Assembly (NCBI GenBank): GCA_041481445.1 | Contig: JBGPBV010000192.1 | Location: forward strand, 1 to 11,188 | DNA: 11,188 nt | Source: AA29 sp041481445 | GTDB taxonomy: Bacteria; Acidobacteriota; Vicinamibacteria; Fen-336 | Direction of reading: 5' to 3' | Shown: positions 7,231 to 11,188 of the stretch, in pieces | Layout of the letters: each line of letters opens with the position of its first letter | How positions within the stretch are numbered: the first letter of the stretch is position 1 | Notes under the pieces: model-generated | Seen by the model: the letters and a program-made list of their open reading frames with translations, nothing else | Databases searched by the model: none | What the model was told of the DNA's origin: nothing | Translations under genes and position numbers: made by a program

Positions 7231-7259
7231 TTGACTCCGTCCATGCTCCCGCGTAGGTT
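7231..7259 (+). promoter_or_regulatory. Strong sigma70-type promoter giving a probable leaderless mRNA
   Basis: TTGACT (7231-7236), a 17-base spacer and TAGGTT (7254-7259) are followed by ATG at 7268, only 8 bases later. The predicted transcription start falls at or within about 3 bases of the ATG. No Shine-Dalgarno sequence is present between the box and the start codon (TGCCGGCC). Confidence 0.65.
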
Positions 7260-7267
7260 TGCCGGCC

Positions 7268-8161
7268 ATGCCTCCTCTCTCTCGCCGTGAAGCGCTCGTG
7301 CTCGGGACCGCCGCCGCTGCCGGCGCGCTGATCCCGCGCCGGTCCGAAGCGCAGTCCCCCTCGCCCGCCGCCGCCGGGCCCACCGGCCGCGTCGTCAAGA
7401 AGGGCCGCCTCAAGCAGTCCGTCTCGCGCTGGTGCTACAAGAACATCCCCGACCGCGAGTTCTACAAGGCGGTGGCGGACATGGGGCTGACCGCCATCGA
7501 CCTCCTGGCCCCGGAGCAGTGGCCGCAGGTACGCGAGTTCGGCCTCGTCTGCTCGATGGGGTGGAACTTCGGCGGGGGGACGATCCCGGACGGCCTCAAC
7601 AACCCCGCCAACCACGACGCGATCGTCAAGGGGCTGACCACGACATTGCCGGTGGCGGCCAAGAACGGCGTGCCCAACCTCATCACGTTCTTCGGCAACC
7701 GCCACGGCATGTCCGACGCCGACGCCCTCAAGAACTGCGTCGCGGGGCTCAACCGGGTCAAGGGGGCGGCGGAGGACGCCGGGGTGACGATCTGCGTCGA
7801 GCTGCTCAACAGCAAGGTCGACCACAAGGACTACCAGGGCGACCGGTCCGCGTTCGGGCTCGAGGTGGTGAAGGCGGTGGGCTCGCCGCGGGTGAAGCTG
7901 CTCTTCGACATCTACCACATGCAGATCATGGAGGGCGACATCATCCGCACCATCCGCCAGGACAAGGACTGGATCGCCCACTTCCACACGGGCGGCGTGC
8001 CCGGCCGCCACGAGCTGGACGACACCCAGGAGCTGAACTGGCGCACGGTGTGCGCGGCCATCGCGGACACCGGCTACACCGGCTACGTCGCCCACGAGTT
8101 CGTGCCCACGCGGGACCCCCTCGCCTCGCTCCGGGAGGCGGTCGCCCTCTGCGACGTGTGA
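7268..8161 (+). CDS. Tat-exported hydroxypyruvate-isomerase-like TIM-barrel protein
   Basis: This 297-residue protein belongs to the xylose-isomerase-like TIM-barrel superfamily, closest in pattern to hydroxypyruvate isomerase (Hyi). The N-terminus is a textbook Tat signal, SRREALVLGTAAAAGALI, with likely cleavage near SEAQS. Core motifs are ICVELLNSK (Glu178), LLFDIYHMQ (Asp214, His217), HFHTGGVPGRHE (His240, Arg247) and YVAHEF (Glu277). These match the metal and catalytic positions of E. coli Hyi, except that the usual Gln in the HIQIAD motif is His240 here. Cytoplasmic Hyi acts in glyoxylate metabolism; export argues for a different substrate, perhaps a keto-sugar or glycoside product. The in-frame TTG at 7259 overlaps the -10 box, so ATG 7268 is preferred. 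It lies between the two kinase genes on its own promoter. Confidence 0.87.
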   Translation: MPPLSRREALVLGTAAAAGALIPRRSEAQSPSPAAAGPTGRVVKKGRLKQSVSRWCYKNIPDREFYKAVADMGLTAIDLLAPEQWPQVREFGLVCSMGWNFGGGTIPDGLNNPANHDAIVKGLTTTLPVAAKNGVPNLITFFGNRHGMSDADALKNCVAGLNRVKGAAEDAGVTICVELLNSKVDHKDYQGDRSAFGLEVVKAVGSPRVKLLFDIYHMQIMEGDIIRTIRQDKDWIAHFHTGGVPGRHELDDTQELNWRTVCAAIADTGYTGYVAHEFVPTRDPLASLREAVALCDV

Positions 8162-8197
8162 GGTAGGTCCCGAGTCCCCACTGCCGCCACCCTGGGG

Positions 8198-8203
8198 TAG
8201 GCT
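8198..8203 (+). promoter_or_regulatory. -10-like box close to the kinase 2 start
   Basis: TAGGCT ends 9 bases before ATG 8213, repeating the arrangement at kinase 1 and the isomerase gene. No good -35 hexamer is seen 16-18 bases upstream, and no Shine-Dalgarno precedes the ATG. Support comes mainly from this recurrence. Confidence 0.35.
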
Positions 8204-8212
8204 TGGCGCGCA

Positions 8213-10792
8213 ATGACCCTGGCAGCCGGTAGGCGGCTCGGCGCTTACGAGGTCATCGCACCTCTGGGCGCCGGTGGCATGGGCGAGGTCTACCGCGCCC
8301 ACGACGCGCGCCTCGATCGCGAGGTCGCGATCAAGGTCCTCCCCGCCCGCCTGTCCGCGGATGCGGTCGCCCTCTCGCGCTTCGAGCGGGAGGCCAAGGC
8401 GGTGGCCGCGCTCTCCCACCCCGGCATCCTCTCCATCTTCGACTTCGGCTCCCAGGAAGGCGTCGCCTACGCGGTGATGGAGCTGCTCGAGGGCAAGACC
8501 CTTCGCGACCTCCTCGCCGACGGCCCGCTCCCCACCAAGAAGGCCATCGAGTACGCCATCCAGATCGCGGAGGCCCTGGCCGCCGCCCACGACAAGGGGA
8601 TCATCCACCGCGACCTCAAGCCCACCAACCTGTTCGTGACGCGCGACGACCGCATCAAGATCCTGGACTTCGGCCTGGCCCGGCAGACCGTCGTCGACGC
8701 CGACGGCGGCAGCTCCCCCACCGTCTCCCAGCACACGGATCCGGGAACGGTCCTGGGCACCGTCCCCTACATGTCGCCGGAGCAGGTGCGGGCGGAGCCG
8801 GCCGGCCCCGCCTCCGACATCTTCTCCTTCGGCATCGTCCTCTACGAGATGCTGGCCGGGCGGCGCGCGTTCGACGCCCCTTCCGCCGCGGAGACGATGA
8901 ACGCGATCCTCAAGGAGGATCCGCCCGACCTCCTCGCGGAGAACCAGGAGCTGCCGCCCCAGCTCGAGCTGATCGTGCGCCACTGCCTGGAGAAGCGGCC
9001 CGACCAGCGCTTCCACTCCGCGCACGACGTCGCCTTCGCCCTGGAGCACCTCTCGCTCGACTCGGGCACGCGGTCGGTGCGGTCGCGTGCGGCCATCCCC
9101 GCCGCTCCGTTACGGGACCGGCGCGCGGTGGTGGCGGCGGCCCTGCTCGTGGCGGGGCTCGCGGCCGGCATCGTCGCGGACCGCCTCTGGCGACGTGCGC
9201 CCGCGGCCGAGCCGCCCACCTTCCGGCGGCTGACCTTCGACCGCGGCAGCCTGGGCGCCTCCCGCTTCGCTCCGGAGGGCAACACCATCGTCTACAACGC
9301 GGCCTGGCGCGGCGGGTCCGACGAGATCTTCACCACCCGGCTCGACGGCCGCGAGTCGCGCCCGTTCGGCCTCTCCGGCGTCCTGTTCTCCGTCTCCTCG
9401 CGCAGCGAGCTGGCCGTGAGCTCGAACTACACGGGCCTGGGAGCGGGCGGCACCCTGGCCCGCGTGCCCCTCTCGGGAGGAGCGCCCCGCGAGGTGCTCG
9501 AGGGCGTCACCTGGGCCGACTGGGCCCCCGACGGCGCGGACCTGGCCGTGGTCCGCGTCCTGGACGGGTCCACGCGGCGGATCGAGTTCCCGATCGGAAA
9601 GACGATCTACGAGACCCGGGACAACGTGACCCACCTGCGCGTGGCCCCGGGCGGAGAGGCGGTGGCCTTCGTCCACCATCTTCCGGACGACAACTACGGC
9701 GCGGGCTCGGTCCTCCTCGTCGATCGCAACGGGACCACGCGCGCCCTCTCCGAAGGCTGGTCGGAGCTGTTCGGCCTGGCCTGGCGGCCGGACGGACGGG
9801 AGGTGTGGTTCTCGGCGGCCCGGCGCGGCGAGATCAAGGCCCTGCGCGGGGTGACGATGGACGGCCGGGAGCGCCTGGTACTGCGGCTGCCCGGGATGTT
9901 CGACGTCGAGGACGTCGCGCGCGACGGGCGGGTCCTGCTCACGCAGCACAACTTCCGGATCGAGATGATGGCGCTCCCGCCCGGGGCCGCCCGCGAGCGC
10001 GACCTCACCTGGCTGGGGCTGTCGAGCGTGGCCGACCTCTCCTCGGACGGCCGCCGCGTCCTCTTCACGGAGCTGCCCATCGGGGCCGGCGCCGGGGGCC
10101 AGACCTACATGCGGCCGACGGACGGCACGCCGGCCGTGCGCCTCGGCGAAGGCTCCGCCCTCGCCCTCTCCCCCGACGGGAAGTGGGCCCTGTCGCAGCT
10201 CACTTCGCCGTCGCGGCTGATGGTCCTCCCCACGGGCGTGGGAGTGGCCAAGGCCCTCGCGAACCCGGGCCTCACGTACCTCGGCTGGGGCACCTGGTTC
10301 CCGGACAGCCGGCGCGTGGCCTTCACCGCGCGGTCGAGCGACGGCGAGGCCCGCGCCTACGCCCAGGAGATCGGCGGCCCGCCTCGTCCGATCGGGCCAC
10401 CGGGCATCGGACGCGTGGTCGTGGCTCCGGATGGGCGCACGCTCGCCGCCGTGGCGAGGGATGGAGCGCCTGTCCTCGTCTCCGCCGAGTCCGCGGAGAG
10501 CCGGCCGGCGCCGGGCCTGCAGGGGGGCGACCTGCCCGTCCGCTGGAGTTCGGACGGCCGCGCCCTCTTCTTCATCCGCCACCTGCCCGCGAGCACGGAG
10601 GTGCATCGCGCGGACCTGGCCACGCCGCGGCCGAGCCTGCTCGCCACGCTGGCCGCGGAAGACACGGCGGGGGCCTCGGTCCCGGGCACCGGTCCCGGCG
10701 AGGGGTTCGGCTTGACCCCCGACGGCAAGGCGCATGCGTACTCGCTCACCCGCACCCTCTCCGACCTCTACCTGGTCGAAGGGCTCAAGTAG
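8213..10792 (+). CDS. Transmembrane Ser/Thr protein kinase with C-terminal PD40-like beta-propeller (kinase 2)
   Basis: This 859-residue protein has the same architecture as the kinase encoded at 4590-7202 but has diverged clearly. The kinase domain (about 12-280) holds LGAGGMGEV (18-26), Lys41, Glu60, HRDLKPTN with Asp134, DFG with Asp152, and GTVPYMSPEQ, so it should be active. Thr/Ser residues between DFG and SPE offer autophosphorylation sites. After RDRR, a membrane segment near 305-324 (AVVAAALLVAGLAAGIVA) leads to an outer propeller. Its blades are less regular than in kinase 1, with turns such as WAPDG, WRPDG, LSPDG, WFPDS, VAPDG and WSSDG. ATG 8213 begins directly before the fold. 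A serine hydrolase gene follows after 9 bases, indicating an operon and perhaps a shared extracytoplasmic cue such as the cell wall (inference). No PASTA repeats are present. Confidence 0.93.
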   Translation: MTLAAGRRLGAYEVIAPLGAGGMGEVYRAHDARLDREVAIKVLPARLSADAVALSRFEREAKAVAALSHPGILSIFDFGSQEGVAYAVMELLEGKTLRDLLADGPLPTKKAIEYAIQIAEALAAAHDKGIIHRDLKPTNLFVTRDDRIKILDFGLARQTVVDADGGSSPTVSQHTDPGTVLGTVPYMSPEQVRAEPAGPASDIFSFGIVLYEMLAGRRAFDAPSAAETMNAILKEDPPDLLAENQELPPQLELIVRHCLEKRPDQRFHSAHDVAFALEHLSLDSGTRSVRSRAAIPAAPLRDRRAVVAAALLVAGLAAGIVADRLWRRAPAAEPPTFRRLTFDRGSLGASRFAPEGNTIVYNAAWRGGSDEIFTTRLDGRESRPFGLSGVLFSVSSRSELAVSSNYTGLGAGGTLARVPLSGGAPREVLEGVTWADWAPDGADLAVVRVLDGSTRRIEFPIGKTIYETRDNVTHLRVAPGGEAVAFVHHLPDDNYGAGSVLLVDRNGTTRALSEGWSELFGLAWRPDGREVWFSAARRGEIKALRGVTMDGRERLVLRLPGMFDVEDVARDGRVLLTQHNFRIEMMALPPGAARERDLTWLGLSSVADLSSDGRRVLFTELPIGAGAGGQTYMRPTDGTPAVRLGEGSALALSPDGKWALSQLTSPSRLMVLPTGVGVAKALANPGLTYLGWGTWFPDSRRVAFTARSSDGEARAYAQEIGGPPRPIGPPGIGRVVVAPDGRTLAAVARDGAPVLVSAESAESRPAPGLQGGDLPVRWSSDGRALFFIRHLPASTEVHRADLATPRPSLLATLAAEDTAGASVPGTGPGEGFGLTPDGKAHAYSLTRTLSDLYLVEGLK

Positions 10793-10801
10793 GGAGGAAA
10801 C
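10793..10801 (+). promoter_or_regulatory. Ribosome binding site in the kinase 2-hydrolase gap
   Basis: GGAGG (10793-10797) directly follows the kinase 2 TAG stop and lies 4 bases before GTG 10802. It fixes the hydrolase start and indicates translation from the kinase transcript. Confidence 0.7.
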
Positions 10802-11188
10802 GTGATCCCACCGCCGCTCGCCTCGTCACGGCCTCGACGCTCGCCGCCGTTGCTCCTCGCTCTCGGCCTGTTCGTGGTGGCCGCCGCACCGCCCGTCCAC
10901 GCCCAGGGACTCCCGCGCACCTCGAAGCCGGAGGAGGTGGGGCTCTCCTCCGAGCGCCTGCCGCGCCTGACCGAGGCCTTCAAGGGCTACGTCAAGGACG
11001 GCAAGCTCTCGGGCGGGGTGATCCTGGTCGCGCGCCGCGGGAAGGTGGCGTACCTCGGCGCGTTCGGCCAGCGCGATCTCGAGGCCCACTCGCCGATGAA
11101 GGACGACGCGATCTTCCGGATCGCGTCGCAGACCAAGGCCCTGGTCAGCGTGGGCGCGATGCGGCTGCAGGAGGAGGGCCGCCTCCTC
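10802..11188 (+). CDS. Secreted serine hydrolase, beta-lactamase/class C (EstB-like) family, 5' part
   Basis: Only the first 129 codons are in the window; the frame is open at the right edge. The N-terminus is a Sec signal peptide: Arg-rich (SRPRR), then LLLALGLFVVAA, and AQ after VH as a signal peptidase site near residue 34. The mature part starts in the usual way for this family, with EEVGLSSERLPRL, GGVILVARRGK and AYLGAFG, and contains the catalytic SxxK motif as SQTK (Ser109, Lys112) in FRIASQTKAL. These proteins include class C beta-lactamases, D-aminopeptidases, esterases and transesterases; the YxN and HxG-type motifs that would help choose lie outside the window. GTG 10802 has GGAGG 4 bases upstream, 9 bases after the kinase 2 stop. 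The family is very common in Acidobacteriota and rarely means true antibiotic resistance. Confidence 0.88.
   Translation, partial: MIPPPLASSRPRRSPPLLLALGLFVVAAAPPVHAQGLPRTSKPEEVGLSSERLPRLTEAFKGYVKDGKLSGGVILVARRGKVAYLGAFGQRDLEAHSPMKDDAIFRIASQTKALVSVGAMRLQEEGRLL

Noticed and set aside
5094..7244. Long minus-strand open frame of about 716 codons opposite kinase 1
   Set aside because: Its translation is low-complexity Arg/Ala/Gly/Pro with no motifs, while the plus strand holds a complete kinase-propeller. It is a GC-driven shadow.
7259..7261. TTG start for the TIM-barrel protein
   Set aside because: It overlaps the -10 box and adds only three residues before the Tat signal; ATG 7268 fits better.
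7106..9049. Minus-strand open frame of about 647 codons opposite the isomerase and kinase 2
   Set aside because: It spans two well-supported plus-strand genes and an intergenic promoter, and has no recognisable domain.
9110..10735. Minus-strand open frame of about 541 codons opposite the kinase 2 propeller
   Set aside because: Composition is biased and motif-free; the plus-strand frame has PD40-type repeats in phase.
10802..11188. Antibiotic-resistance beta-lactamase
   Set aside because: The SxxK motif is shared by esterases and peptidases of this large family, and the diagnostic later motifs lie outside the window.
1..11188. tRNA, rRNA, CRISPR arrays, transposases or attachment sites
   Set aside because: None seen. 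Intergenic gaps are all below 100 bases, no regularly spaced repeats occur, and no transposase or integrase motifs appear.

Overview
The window is GC-rich, tightly packed bacterial chromosome with eight protein-coding genes, all gaps under 100 bases, and no RNA genes, mobile elements or CRISPR. Two Ser/Thr protein kinases fused to membrane-anchored WD40-like (PD40/TolB-type) propellers, a GMC oxidoreductase paired with a gluconate-2-dehydrogenase-subunit-3 protein, Tat-exported TIM-barrel sugar isomerases and beta-lactamase-type serine hydrolases are a combination typical of Acidobacteriota. That placement is an inference from gene content and GC; Myxococcota or Gemmatimonadota are not excluded.

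Layout. Minus strand, read right to left from 3896: GMC dehydrogenase (2202-3896) overlapping by 4 bp the Tat-signal small subunit (1528-2205); then, from its own promoter, a small secreted protein (986-1447) overlapping by 4 bp an exported GH130-type beta-propeller glycoside enzyme (12-989), whose start appears to be CTG. Plus strand, divergent from the GMC gene: an orphan helix-hairpin-helix glycosylase-like protein (about 3969-4529), kinase-propeller 1 (4590-7202), a Tat-exported hydroxypyruvate-isomerase-like TIM barrel (7268-8161), kinase-propeller 2 (8213-10792), and 9 bp later the start of a secreted serine hydrolase (10802 to beyond the window edge).

How the genes may work together. 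Five of the eight products carry export signals. The GMC dehydrogenase has none, but it has a Tat-bearing partner and a four-cysteine cluster that suggests an Fe-S electron relay. With the exported isomerase-like barrel and the GH130 enzyme, this suggests periplasmic oxidation and processing of sugars or glycosides (inference). The two kinases probably report extracytoplasmic state to the cytoplasm.

Regulation. Promoter-like sequences are readable. The two minus-strand units have TTGACS-N17/18-TAGCGT followed by leaders with good Shine-Dalgarno sequences. Three plus-strand genes have TAGGCT or TAGGTT ending only 6-9 bases before the start codon and lack a clear Shine-Dalgarno, which suggests leaderless transcripts. 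The best candidates for something not yet described are the leaderless promoter set, the CTG-initiated GH130 gene translationally coupled to a small secreted protein, and the oxidoreductase/isomerase sugar module.
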